DNA of 53,122 bases from Chlorokybus atmophyticus (lineage: Eukaryota; Streptophyta; Chlorokybophyceae; Chlorokybales; Chlorokybaceae): assembly GCA_009103225.1 (NCBI GenBank), contig RHPI01002503.1, forward strand, positions 309,241 to 362,362, read 5' to 3'. The position numbers were made by a program, and so were the translations under genes. The first letter of the stretch is position 1. Each line of letters opens with the position of its first letter. Below are positions 23,849-35,656 of this stretch, in pieces. Under the pieces are notes generated by a model. It did no database searches, was not told where the DNA came from, and was given only the letters and a program-made list of their open reading frames with translations.

Positions 23849-24258
23849 TCATGATGCGGGCTGGTTGTTGTGGGCGGCGGTGTCGTGTGACGGCGGCTGC
23901 GCGTCGGTGATCTCCGCGGCGCTGTCACCCATGTCCACGTCGTTGAACTTGGCCTCCGCTCCCCCCTACAAACAAACCCCTTCTCAGAGTCAGCAGGCAG
24001 AAGCAAACGCCCCGCAGAAGAAGTAGTAGGAGCCACACGCCTCTTCTTTCTTGAACTGTCGGGTACGTACGGTGCGGCAAAGCATGCATGCCGAATGGCC
24101 TCAGGGCGCTGGTTTGCGTTGTTCAGCGTAGTGACGTGAGAGTCCAGAAGCGTCCCTGCTTGCTGGTTCACAGCGGCTGATCGGTTTTGAAGCCGGTGCA
24201 AAGCCAGCCATGCATGCTTGCTTGCGTGCAAACTTTGCTTCGCAACTGAATTTGCCAT
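23849..24258 (-). CDS. Small two-exon protein, not recognised
   Basis: Exon 1 (24,067-24,258) starts at an ATG in a favourable context (AAACATGG) and encodes a helical, Gln/Asn/Ala-rich stretch: SKHAWLALHRLQNRSAAVNQ, then LLDSHVTTLNNANQRPEAIR. A GTAC..TAG intron joins it in phase to exon 2 (23,849-23,965), GGAEAKFNDVDMGDSAAEIT and a polar tail, giving 102 residues. The first part looks like an amphipathic coiled coil of the sort found in small subunits of trafficking complexes (BLOC/BORC type), but no diagnostic motif supports that name. The clean phase-0 junction and good start argue for a real gene. It is divergent from the glycosyltransferase gene, with about 445 bp between starts. Confidence 0.5.
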
Positions 24259-24299
24259 GTTTGGTTGCGATCACTGAGTATCGATGTTTTGTGTGACTG

Positions 24300-24620
24300 C
24301 ACATGCTTGCGATGCATGTTGACAGCTGTGGGTGCATGTGCGTGTGCGTGCACACGCTCATGTGTGTGTGCATGTGTGTTTGCATGCATACGCATGCATG
24401 CGCATGGCGTGCATGCCTGCGTGCGTGTGCGTGTGCGTATGCGCCTGAGCATGGATGCGTATGGGCGCGTGCGTATAAACAATGGCACGCACATGCACGT
24501 GCATGTGTGTGCAACAGCATGCTCATACGTGCGCATGCGCATGTGCAGATTCGCATATGTGCACGCTGACGCACATGCACTTTGGTGCACGCACGTGCAC
24601 GTGTGCGGGTGCATGTGGTC
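24300..24620. repeat. GTGC/CATG-type low-complexity block
   Basis: Alternating purine-pyrimidine DNA dominated by GTGCAT, GCGTGT and ATGC units. It fills the space between the divergent starts of the small minus-strand gene and the glycosyltransferase gene, so any shared promoter lies in or beside it. Confidence 0.85.
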
Positions 24621-24702
24621 TGCAACTTATGCTTGTTGTTACAACTGCCAGCAGGTGGAGAGAAAAGTCAGTCATCACTCAACTCCCCATCGCCGTTGGC
24701 AA

Positions 24703-26527
24703 ATGCTACTTCACTTGGTGTCACTCCTACCCTCGCATCCGACCTGCTGCTGCGCAGAGAAACCCAAAGCCAACCCGCACACACACCGCTCCACTCCCGC
24801 TACCATCACCAACAAGGACGCCGTCGACAATCCCAGCCGACAGCTGCGAAACAACAACAAGGCAACGTTGCCATTATGCAGCGGAGGCAAAGAGTCGTCT
24901 TGGAGGCTGTTGCTTTGCGGCGATGATGGTGCTGGTGGCAACGGCGGAAACAAAGGGAGGAGAAGGCGAAGAACAGACAGTCATGACAATAATCACAGCA
25001 GCAACAACAACAACAACAGCAGCAGCAGCAACGACAACAACAGTAGGAGGCGTCGTAGTAGCTTGCAGCGCTCTCTGCTTGCCGGCAGCAGCTGCGTGTG
25101 CATAACACTCTGCGCAGCATCATCAGCGTCATCATGCACAACATCACCATCACCATCAACCCCAACCGTGGCGATCATCATCCCAGCATTGAACGAGGCC
25201 GCAAGCATCGGCACAACATTACGCTGTCTCGCACTGTTGGACCCTTCCGCGCGTGAAGTTATTGTGGTGGACGGCGGCAGCGTGGACGGCACCATCGACG
25301 TTGTTCGCAAGCATGTTGGTGTGGATGTTGTGCGCAGCGACAGACGTGGCCGTGCCGTTCAGATGAATAGAGGTGTAGCTGCGAGCGACTCGGATTACGT
25401 GTGCTTCGTGCACGCCGACACGATCGTGCCGCAGGACCTGGTATGTGATTTGCGAAATAACGTCATGACCCAACACAACATGAAGTGATGTTGTGTGCTC
25501 AGGTTGCTATCATACGCAAGAGTCTTTCCAATGAGAGGACTGTTCTTGGCGGGTTCATCTCGAAAATGACGGTGCCCGGGCGGACACTGTGGGGCATCAC
25601 TTTTCACAACTGGATTAAGGTGAGTTTACCATACTTGTTGGATTGCTGAGACTATTGGCCAACCTGTGGAGATGCTTTTATAAACCCGTTGTTTGTATGT
25701 GTGTTGTACCATACTTAAAGCAGACATACTACGGTCCGCTGCTGCTGAGGCCATTATCCTTCCTCTTTGGCTTCCGCTGCCTGTTTGGAGATCAGGTGTG
25801 CGTGTGAACAGAAACCTCCAAGAATAATATGTGTATGTGTGTGTGTGTGTGTGCGCGTGTGTGCGTGTGTGCAGTTGTTGTGCTCACCTTCTTAAGAACA
25901 CAGTTCATGAAGCAACATTCTCGAAACGGAAATAATTGATTGGATGCAGGTCATGTTTTGCAGAAAGGCTGACTTCCTGCGAGTCGGAGGATTCGATGAA
26001 GATCTCAGCATCATGGAGGTTGGTATCTATCATTGAGATGAGACCTTGAGCTCAATCTACATGCCGGCAGAGTCATGATGTGTCTAAAACCTATTGGCAC
26101 ACACCATACAGGATGCGGACCTGTGCACTCGCATGCATATGAACCATCGCGTCGGCGAGCGCGGCTGGACTGCCCTGCATAAAAGAAGGCGAATACGCAT
26201 GGTTAACAGAACTGTCCAGACAAGGTGATAATGTGTGGGACTTCTGTTGCTGGATGCTTGCAACGAGAGGCCCAAATGTGTGCGCGTGTGCGTTGACACT
26301 TGGATGTGCATGCAGCGGGAGGCGGGTTGTCGCTGTTGGACAAGCGAAGTCAACGTACATTCACTTTCTCATAGCCATGAGGTAGGTTTATGTGTGCAAG
26401 TGCTTTGTGAGATGCCTTGTGGCATTGGTTAAGGTGTATATTTACTTGCACTCACAGCTGGTACTGGGGTGCGTCGCCGGAGAGGCTTCGGTCGCTATAC
26501 GACAATCTGTATACAGACATTAGATAA
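24703..26527 (+). CDS. Family-2 glycosyltransferase (TIGR04283-like)
   Basis: Seven exons (24,703-25,440; 25,503-25,619; 25,724-25,795; 25,950-26,018; 26,112-26,224; 26,316-26,381; 26,458-26,527) join in phase into about 414 residues. From residue ~156 it reads VAIIIPALNEAASIG, VIVVDGGSVDGT, GRAVQMNRG and YVCFVHADT (the DXD-like metal site), then GGF, FCRKADFLRVGGFDEDLSIMEDADL and the C-terminal TSGRR..WYWGASPERL. These are the marks of the GT-A fold family often annotated in bacteria as TIGR04283 glycosyltransferase. Donor and acceptor sugars are unknown. The first ~155 residues are low complexity (Asn, Ser, Arg runs from CAA/CAG repeats) with a hydrophobic stretch near 125-140, perhaps an organelle or secretory leader. 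The start is uncertain because the frame stays open upstream through repeat DNA. Confidence 0.85.
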
Positions 26528-27612
26528 TGACTTTCAAACATCTTCTGTAGAGTATGTGTGGCAGAATAGCACATGACAATTGTTGGTGCAGATCTGATAA
26601 GACGCAGATCAGGTCCCACGCCCAGCGACGCGCGCTTGTGCAGTAGCAATGATTTACCAGATGATACCCACGTTGACTCGACCCTTGATACTGACGGGTT
26701 GCAGCGCTTACTGGCGCGATCATGTGTGCATGCATGCGTATTTGCGTGCATGTCGGTGCGCACTCAGTTCTATGGTTTTGTAGAAGGATGTGAACAGCAC
26801 GATCGCAGCAAGTGACGTGAAGCGTACTGGAGATTTACCATCTCACTCTAGCCTATGGCCGCGTCAAGGCAACATGTGACGCGACACAAGAATGCTGCAC
26901 TCAGTAACTTACCACAGCCTGCACGCACATGTGAGCAACAACGTGCGCAATGGACCTAAAAGTTGAGGTAATGCTGATATTGAATGCACCTACTTGCTAT
27001 GGTTTTTCTGCAGTTCTTTGGTGAAGGAGATGATACCTGTTCCATGCCACAAGGCATACATATGATGAAACACTACTGAAACACTACTCTACGTCGATCA
27101 TCCCCCTGATGGATTGACGGATGGCCCATTGGTTCAGATGATGTGCTTGCATTGACACTGGCTTAGTGAAGGACCAAGCTACCTCACAGTCCTACCATTT
27201 AAGTGTTGCTCGAGGTGCTCTTCCCAACAGTGAACATGTCACGTCATACACATGTGCCAAACCTGAGTACAACCAGCTTTGTAGCATCGCAACCTGCCAA
27301 GCAAGCAATGGATCATGGTACATGAGTACAAAAAATATAGAACATTTAATACATAGTATACTAATTTGTTACAGACACAGCTGTGTGTGCAGTGGACAAT
27401 GGCTTAGTAGCCCTACATGCCATAGTAGTACTAGTACTTGTGTATGTACAACTCGTGTATGTACAACTCATGTTTGTACAACTTCTCACTCGGTGGGGGA
27501 CTTTGGGGAAGGCGCTGCTAATCCAATTGCATCTTCTTCTGTGAGCACATGCGCACGGTCATCTTTATTACCTTCAACCACGACAACGCCAGCATCCTTG
27601 TTGCCACTGCTC
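26528..27612. other. Intergenic, no supported gene
   Basis: Convergent 3' region between the glycosyltransferase (plus) and the RNA polymerase-like gene (minus). Short frames only. A repeated GTACAACT element at 27,436-27,483 is the only structure noted. Confidence 0.5.
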
Positions 27613-30600
27613 TCAGGGCCATCCTGACTGTGTCCTGCATCTCCACAAGGCCGCAAGCTTGCGAAAGGTCCATAACAGATAGGCAGAGCACATTGCTATG
27701 ATTAATGACACGGGTTGGTTGCGGTGCATGCTGAGTACTTCTGTAATGTGCGTGCGCTGTGGTGTTGTCAGCTTGCCTGCTTGCTCCTTGTGATTGCCGC
27801 TGTCATGATCAACGTCAATGTCGAGGTCAAGGTCCATGTTGAGGTCCATGTTGGCCATATCAGTCGCTTGATCCATGCTGCCGTATTCCTCAATTGGCAG
27901 GCCGTCGAATTCCATGTCAAGAGGACTTGCCGTCAGTTCATTGTCTAAGAGTGGGAAGTCTTCCTCCTTGAGCTCCTCCTCTGCTGTATCAGGTGTGGCA
28001 TCATGTTCAAACCAGGGCTGAGGTGTTGCGAACTGCCACGCGCGGTATTCAGGGTCTCGCAATGACACGTCAAAGCCAGCTCCCGTGCCTGCAACACCAA
28101 CACTTTAAACATTGTGGTTTTGTATGGCTGACACAATATCGTGCAACAAGTACCTCCTGAGCATGGCAGGCCAAGCGCTATGCGAGCATTTGGCCCCGTC
28201 AGAGCGTCAACTTTTCCAAATACAGCTGCCTCTTTGATTGCTCGTAGCGGTTGCTGCAATACCGTGATGCACAACAGGTCAATGTGTGATGTCCAACCAC
28301 CACTATCACATCAACAACATCCTCACCTCATCCGCAGCGGTGGCAAGGACACCTTCACTGCCTCTCCACTCAGCTGCGTGCGCTGCAGTAAACCCGCAGA
28401 GACGCCCTTGCCATGTCATATAATCGACGATGAGTGCGATGTGCCGCTCCTCAACGATGATGTCGGCTTCGCGCAACACATCGCTGAGCAGCTGCAGCAT
28501 GGTTGTCAGCTAGTTGTCGCCAACCCTCGCAACAGATACGAACATGGACACTCACCTGCAACAGCTTGGCACGTGCGGCTTCGATGCCAAGAGCAGTCCA
28601 CGTTTCGAGGCAGTCCTCCGGTTGAGTTGTAAGCATGTCAATCCAGCGCTGCAGTTGTATACATATACGTTGAGAGTTGCTGTGGAAAGAGCATGTAGTG
28701 CTGACTACGTAACACGTTGGCGTACAGCATGGCGATGATAGTAAGTTATGTTACATTCATGATGCCCACCAGCGCTTGCACTTACAGCTAGACCGCGCTT
28801 TGCAGGAAGGCAGTACTCCCACAGTTCTCTCAGAAGACAGCGCTGTTCCTTTGCCCCGTCTTTTGCCGATGACGAGGTGTGTGGCTGGTGGCACTTTACT
28901 TCCACCGACACCTGGCGGTACAAACACATTTGACTATGCATTTGTGCATGAAAACAAATACTACCAAAAGTGACCAAACAGCGTTGAACAGCTCTCTAGT
29001 CACCGCACAAGACCACAATCCAACCTGATCATCATCCTCAATGCGCGCGCACGCGTCCTCCACCCGCTGGAAACCTGTAGTAGCTCAGCATGAGTTAATG
29101 GTTGTACTTAGGAAGGAGTAAGCAAACCAGTGCTGCAAGTGCATAGGAGCCAACCTGACAGTGTCATGTCCAACAGATCGGTGACGAGGGCTCTGGCTCT
29201 TGTAAAGACAGTGTTCTCAGCCTCCTGGACCTCTTGCTCCATGCGCTTTACGGCAGCACGCGTGCCCTTGTGAGCGCTACGCAAGAGTTCGGCTTTGGAC
29301 AAGAGCGTGCAATAGACATCAATTGAAGCACTGCCAAAAGCAAGCTTGTTAGTAAGCCTGATAAGTAGTAGCTGGGCTTTGCATGGAATTGCAAGTTGCA
29401 AGCACTGACGTCTTCTCTTGATCTTGATGAGGTCTGTAACAGGTAATGTCCGCCTCAAACATGTCCGACTGCGAGTGCGCTAGCCCGAAGAGGTCTCTGA
29501 TGTGTTGCGCGTCTGCGACAGCATCCTGCACGCACATACACAACAGCATGCATAATTGTCATGGAAGGAGCTGAGCTGGCCCGTGCAGAAGAGAATCGCG
29601 CCAAACATACAAGCTTACAGGTTTCAATATCAGGCGGAGTAGCCATGGCTTGAAGTTGTTGCAGCCTTCGATGCCAACATATCTACATCACACATGTGGT
29701 TACTTCTTGCAACGTCGTTGTCGCTGTATAATAACAGATGTATGGTGCAAGCACCGACCTCAACTCCCAGGCAGCTACGTATTGTTTAAGACAGCGGCGT
29801 TGCAGTTGATCGGCTACTGCCTTTGCAGAACGTGTCGTCGCATTGGGTGTCAAGGCAACTGTGTATGCTACCATTCCAGATGGCATTTTATGAAGGTATA
29901 GAAGCCTCTGTTCAGGAAACGAGTATTAAGAAAAGTGAAGCAGTGATGGTCAGTATTTCAAGCCTTTGCACTAGACACCTTCAGTTTGGTGCACAGGTCG
30001 TCGGAGACACCTTTGTTGGGCGCATTCAACATCTTCTGCTGCATTTGGGAGCACACGGCCTGGAGGGCCATCAGCTTTTCCATACAGAAGACAAGACAAC
30101 GCTGCAAAGCACAGAACAATGCATTGACGGCCACCTGTGCTGCTAGCAGCCCTACACACTGGTTGGCTTCGGCATGAAGGGAGTAGCTTGTCCCATCATC
30201 GCCCCCATCGTCCATGTCATCAGCACCTGTGACTTCATCTTCAACACCCGCATAATGGATGATCTGTTACACAGGTAAAAGATATGTCTCTCATTACAGG
30301 CTTACCCTCAAACTACCTTGACATACCTGAACGACACGTCCGGTTTGCACGCACTGCACACAGGCGGTGCCATCTCGGCTGTATGCTTGCACAATCGAGT
30401 TCATGCCGGCAGACACCCTCTTCCAAAGGTACCTGCCAAACAATGTTGCTTGCATGAACTATCGAATCAGAGTAAGCGGAAGTGCATACGACTTATGAGG
30501 TACCCCGGCGTGGAGGTCTCGCACTGTTTGAGGCAGATGGTGCGCCGTCCCTCAGCGGCGTGCCAGAAAAACTAGCAGGAAACAGTCCATGTTGGTTACG

Positions 30601-33600
30601 GGCTTACCAAGGACAGCATGCCATCTCTACAACCCACCTCTACTGGTGAAAGGCCCTGAAGGAGGGAGCTGCGCACGAAGCCTGTGCAGGCGCGATGCGT
30701 GATGGCATTGTTGGGAAAGAAGGGGAAGGAGCCAGCCATGCCGTGTTGTTGACCCAACTCCTCGCGCATCTGCAGTGGTTCACCATCAGCAACTCAATGC
30801 TTTTCAATGCTTCATTCCAACATCTACATTCATCACACCCGCGTCAAGTGTCTCTGGGAGCCTGCTGAGCCGGCTGCTGCCATTACGTCCAAGGAGGAGG
30901 AGTTGTTGTTTGCTGAGGGGCTGAAAACATCAGCTATGCCGGCTGTAAAGCCGACACGCGCAAGGTGTGCGTGCGCCATGTTAGACAAACGACGAGCCAG
31001 CAGCACCGGGTCGGTGTTGCTGCGCCCCATTGCCTTCCTGTTGATTATCCTTGCAAACAGGCTTTGCATCTCCGCCTTGTCCAATCGCTTGTCCATATGG
31101 TAAACATCACCAAGCAGCCAATTGAGTGCCTGTTTGGCATAGAACAGATCCCCATTAAAAGGGACCAAGTCTGCGGCATCAATGCCATCACCATCAATGC
31201 TGGCTCCCATCAAGTCATGAAACTCTTCTGTTGAAAGCTTTTTGTCAGGAGCGGTCAACAAGTAACTCCCCAGAAGCGCATCCTGGCGCAAGCTGAGCAA
31301 TGTCTCGGACCCTTTTTCAGACAAAACCTTGTCTACGATTAACAGCTCCTGCGCATCAACACGTGCTGCTAGGGATTGCGGCACAAAGACGTTCATTTCG
31401 TCTCCTGCGCAGATAGGTTGAGAGTTCATCTTAAGGGAGCAGATGATGTGCTGTATATATGCAACGGCTGCGATCCCTTTACTCACCGTCAAAATCAGCA
31501 TTGTACGCTGGGCACACAGTAGGATTCAGGTGCAGGGATGATGTTGGCAGGACGCGTACGCTGTGGGCCATAAGGGATTGTCTATGTAGACTTGGCTGCC
31601 TGCATGAACGAGCAGGTGATCTCAAACTCGTCCTTGATACACTACACAGTGCTGCAGTAGTTTGCAAGGACTGACCAAGTACTTCACCTGTTCATGACGA
31701 CCAAGTCGCCGTCTTGCAGATGGCGGGCAACAACGATGCAGTGTCCATCTGCCAGGGCAGCCTGTACACCAACATTGTCAACCGCATGTGAAAATGATAG
31801 AATCAGTACGCACCTGATGCGTACCGTAAAGTTGTGCACTGGCATCTCTCTCGCCAAGTTAAAGCGCCGCGCCACGCTACCGTCTTCACCCATTACCATC
31901 ATCTCATTGGCACCCACCACACCTGCAGCAGCATACGGCCCAGCTTTCATGCAGCGTTCCAACCTGTAGTCAAGTTGTTGTTAACAAGAAACCAGAAGTA
32001 AGACAGAAGGAAACCAGATACAGCTTATACTGGCATGCCTATATACCGTTGGACGTTGTATGGTGTCACAATCTCGGGTACAGTAAGCGCTCGGGCCATG
32101 CTTCGTGGGATACCAACCTGCTCACCACAAGCGATGTAAGGCATTATGCATGACAAGTTCAATCACAGTCACAGTCACAGTCACAACACTGCTGATTTGC
32201 CACGGAAATTTACCTCCCCTGGTGCCAAACAAGGATCAGGCGTAATCACTGATCTTGCGGACATGTCGCTGCGCTTGCCTGTGACCGTGCCGCGGATACG
32301 GCCCTGCTTAGTAACGCCGCCATCCACCAAGCGTGCAGGACACTTGCCATCCTGCGGGCACTCTCATGAGTGTTGGCGCATAAGTCATGTCATATGGTAT
32401 GACATATATCCGTGTGCCAACTTGCCTGCTTATGGCCAGAGATGCGCATGGCTATACTCGGCAGCACCTGCATTGCACAGAGAAGGAGTCAAAACTACTC
32501 AGTTGCTGAGCTGCGTGCTATCAATCTCGTCTTCTCATCATATGCCAACCGGTTGCAAACTGAGTGGCAGCCGGTCTGTTTTGCTACAGTTGGAATCCGC
32601 ACGAGTGTCTTTGCCCAAAATGTAAGCATTGACTCTGTCCTGCAGCTGCGAAACCACAAGAGAAGGTGAAACTATAAAGACTTTCCACTGAGCATAAGAG
32701 TTGACAGTCTTGATCTGTGGACTCACTGTTTCCGTCATGGCCTTCAATATATGGGGCGCTCGTCCCTGATCCTTAGCCTCTTCAACCTTCTTATTAGCGA
32801 GGTAGATGGACCTCAAAGCAGCATCCAGGCCACCCTGAACACAGCCACTTATGGCTCAATCTTATGTGCAGAAGAGTTGCTGTCACAGTATGCCGTACCA
32901 ATGTGGCATCAGGGCCGTTGGCGCAGTGCGAAGCTGCAATGGAGAATCTTATGGCACTGGGAGGGATGGGCAGCTGGCAGATTAGCCAGCTAGTTGGGTG
33001 GGAGTGCTTGACATCCAGACCCAAGAAGACGTAGTAGTCGTCGCTGACTCTTGTGAACAACTCCAACACCTGCAAATGAGGCCAACTGTCAGCCTGGCGT
33101 GCATGTACACTGCATGCTGCTCCTTCCCTCAAACCGCACCTTGCTGGCTGACTTGGCTTTTTGGTGCTGGTCATTGCTGCCTGTTCGCTTGTTGCCTTTG
33201 GCATTGCTTTCTGTCACATTCTTCTGGATGTTGTCATGGCTGTTGTTGTTATCGCCGTTGCTGCTGCTGCGGCCAGTGCTGTTCGCTTTGCGCACCAGAA
33301 CTTTGCTTTTGCTGTGTTTGTCCACGCGGATGACAAACGTCCTTCGTCTGCGCCGACACGGCTCCAGCAACAACTCCTAGCAGTTGAAACGCAGCGACAC
33401 GTATCTCACACGCGCACACGCATGATCAAACGCAAAATATGCAGCAACATCCACCTTAGAAACATCTCACACCTCAGGATCTGATGTTGAAGCGTGTGGC
33501 ATCGACACATCTGGCGTCTTGTCAAATCCCAGCCACTGCACAAAGCTGGCATGTTCATTTCTCTCAGGCTGGTCATCCGCTTTGGCCCGGTCTCTCGTGC

Positions 33601-35347
33601 GAGTTGAGCCCCGTCGCTTGGTGCCGCCATGACAAACCAGTGTGCCTCGGCACGCTGATGCTGCCTTCTTCAAGCGCTTCAACCCTTTGGTACCCCGCAA
33701 GAGGGGTGCCAGCTCAACCTGTAACGTACATGTTTGGTTGTGGCACGTGCTGGTAGTGGGCGGACATCAACAAGCACAGCCTCACCAATGGCAGGACAGG
33801 CCTCGCACACTTGGGACACAGGATGTCCAGCAGCAGCTTGATGTACTCCAAGAAAGTGGGGTTGAAGACTGGTGCTTGCAACTTAAGATGGCCAAAATGC
33901 CCTGCATGAACATGAGCTCAGTTCAGCACGAAGGCTGCCAAGGAACACACAAGCAAGCTTCTGCCAGTGATACCTGGACAGTTGCCAACTTCTCCGCACG
34001 TTGCACATGCACCAACGCCCTGCTGCAGGACGCTCGCAGTGGGACCAAGTGAAGCATCGTGAAGGCCACCGTAATCTGCATAGTTATTGCTGTGGGTATG
34101 CAAGCCAAGCATGCCATGCATGTGCACAGCATTCACTACGGCTTGTGCCTAGCTCACCCTTTCGCCTCCAGTATGCTGCTTTGGTGACTGACTGGTCTTC
34201 CTGCAGGTGAGAGATATCCATGACTTCAACCATTGAGAGTGAGCCTAGCGTCAGCAGTCGAGTTGAGATCATCAAGCGTAGCGTACCAGTTCGCAAGGGG
34301 ACATTGTCGTAAAATGGACGGAGGTGATGGTTGCCGACCGATGAGCTGACGTGTCGCGGTCACAGGACGCCATGCAGAATGTCCTGCATTGGTTGTTTTG
34401 CACTTGTGTGAGACGATCTCATGATGAAAAACAAGAGAGTCTCAGACCCACACACTCTTCACAGCTCTGACAGAAGCACACCTCAGTTGCCATACATGCA
34501 TGCGCAGGTGCATGCACAAGTGAACTTCAGTCGTGCATGCAGCTGCGCATGCATGCATGGCAACTGAGGTGTGCTTTTGTCAAAGTTGTGAAGAGGACAT
34601 TCGTGAACGTCAACTTTCTACTAGAAGTTGGTGCCAAACCCAAAATCACGAGAGATCATTGAGGATGGCTTGATCATCAGTCTGAAGACAAATGTCGTAC
34701 TGTTGGCAAACCATGCATGCACAGGCGCACACATGCATGCGAGTCAGTGCATGCATCGCAAGCGACAGTTGTAACATGGTTGGTCGTGCATGTACTGGAC
34801 CACGATCACAGCCTCAACTTCTGTATTACGTGCACAAGGCGAACTCATTGCCAGCATGTGACATGCTGGCAATGCCAGTGAACAAGAACCAGTCTTGCTA
34901 GTGGCGCATCAACCGGACCAACGCATCAACGAGCGAGTTTTGCTTCAGCAATGTGGCTCACAAACATGCCTGTGTAAGCTGAAACAATGTCAGGCTTCAG
35001 ACCACCAGCATTGCCTCACTTGTCCCCCTTTTGTCCCCAACAAGCATGTCTGTGGCATGCACACATCATCCGTGCAGTGCAACTGCCTCGACCTTAAGCC
35101 AGCTGTGTGCCAATCAGCCACTGCATGACCTTGATAGACAAGCTGCTTGCGGCATTGCACGCAAAGCTTATACAGCTTCTCCATGACAATGCGACTAGCC
35201 AAGCATAGCTCACCCGCTGCCACCGTCAGAAGAAGTGCTAGGACGACACTCCTGCTCCGCCTCCGGTACGACCCGCTCACAGGGAGCGAGCAGCGACCTC
35301 CACGTCTCCTTCATCGCCTCGCCCGCGGTGGCGGGCCGCAGCGACAT
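27613..35347 (-). CDS. Divergent DNA-directed RNA polymerase largest subunit (Pol II-derived, Pol IV/V-like)
   Basis: More than 15 exons on the minus strand. Candidate exon 1 is 35,214-35,347. Then [11 protein letters not shown] (~34,158-34,330), [10 protein letters not shown] with [12 protein letters not shown] (33,974-34,076) joined to [12 protein letters not shown] and ILCPKCARP (33,786-33,901): the clamp zinc site. Further on come [23 protein letters not shown] (~33,000), [19 protein letters not shown] (~32,250), [20 protein letters not shown] (~32,100), [20 protein letters not shown] (~31,600-31,750) and the Mg site NADFDGDEMN (exons meeting at 31,487/31,404). Next are [19 protein letters not shown], a short funnel, [16 protein letters not shown] (bridge helix), VGLLAAQ (30,135) and a C-terminal [22 protein letters not shown] with an acidic tail. 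The trigger-loop motif that normally follows LLAAQ is absent. A catalytic Asp triad with a lost trigger loop recalls plant Pol IV/V. Some exon borders and both ends are provisional. Confidence 0.8.
34455..34595. repeat. Long imperfect inverted repeat, 53-bp arms
   Basis: Arm 34,455-34,507 pairs with 34,543-34,595. The inner 33 bp have one mismatch and the outer 20 bp about four. The 35-base loop itself holds TGCATGC palindromes. The element lies between the first two candidate exons of the RNA polymerase-like gene. Confidence 0.93.
34846..34874. repeat. Perfect palindrome, 14-bp arms
   Basis: CATTGCCAGCATGT and its exact reverse complement flank a single G at 34,860. It lies in the same presumed intron as the long inverted repeat at 34,455-34,595. 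Confidence 0.93.
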
Positions 35348-35656
35348 CGCCGCCCACCACGTGGCTAGGCAGCAGCAGCTAAGCTGCGCACTCAGCTGCA
35401 GCTTAGCTTTGAGCGTGCTGCAATGCACACACTGGCTTCGTTTTGGCAAGGCGCAGCTATAAGTTTCACACAAGAAAGCTTTTTTTCGTCTTGTGCGGCT
35501 CGCACAACGGTCAAGTTGTTGTGCGGTTGTGCAGTGCAGTGCAGTGGTGAAGCGGCGGCGGCGGCGGCGGTGTTGGGGAGGGGAGGGGAGGCAGGCTGTG
35601 AGTCTGCCTGTGGCTGCTTTGACAAAAGAGGCTGGGTTTGCGCCGTGCTGTCCAGG
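35348..35656. promoter_or_regulatory. Probable bidirectional promoter
   Basis: About 310 bp separate the candidate start of the RNA polymerase-like gene (minus, 35,347) from the start of the THUMPD1-like gene (plus, 35,657). The stretch is GC-rich near both starts and has a GCG trinucleotide run at 35,552-35,569. No specific factor site is asserted. Confidence 0.4.

Noticed and set aside
24265-24700. Upstream in-frame extension of the glycosyltransferase
   Set aside because: The frame stays open only because it crosses repeat DNA; the Cys/Arg/Met-rich translation does not look like protein.
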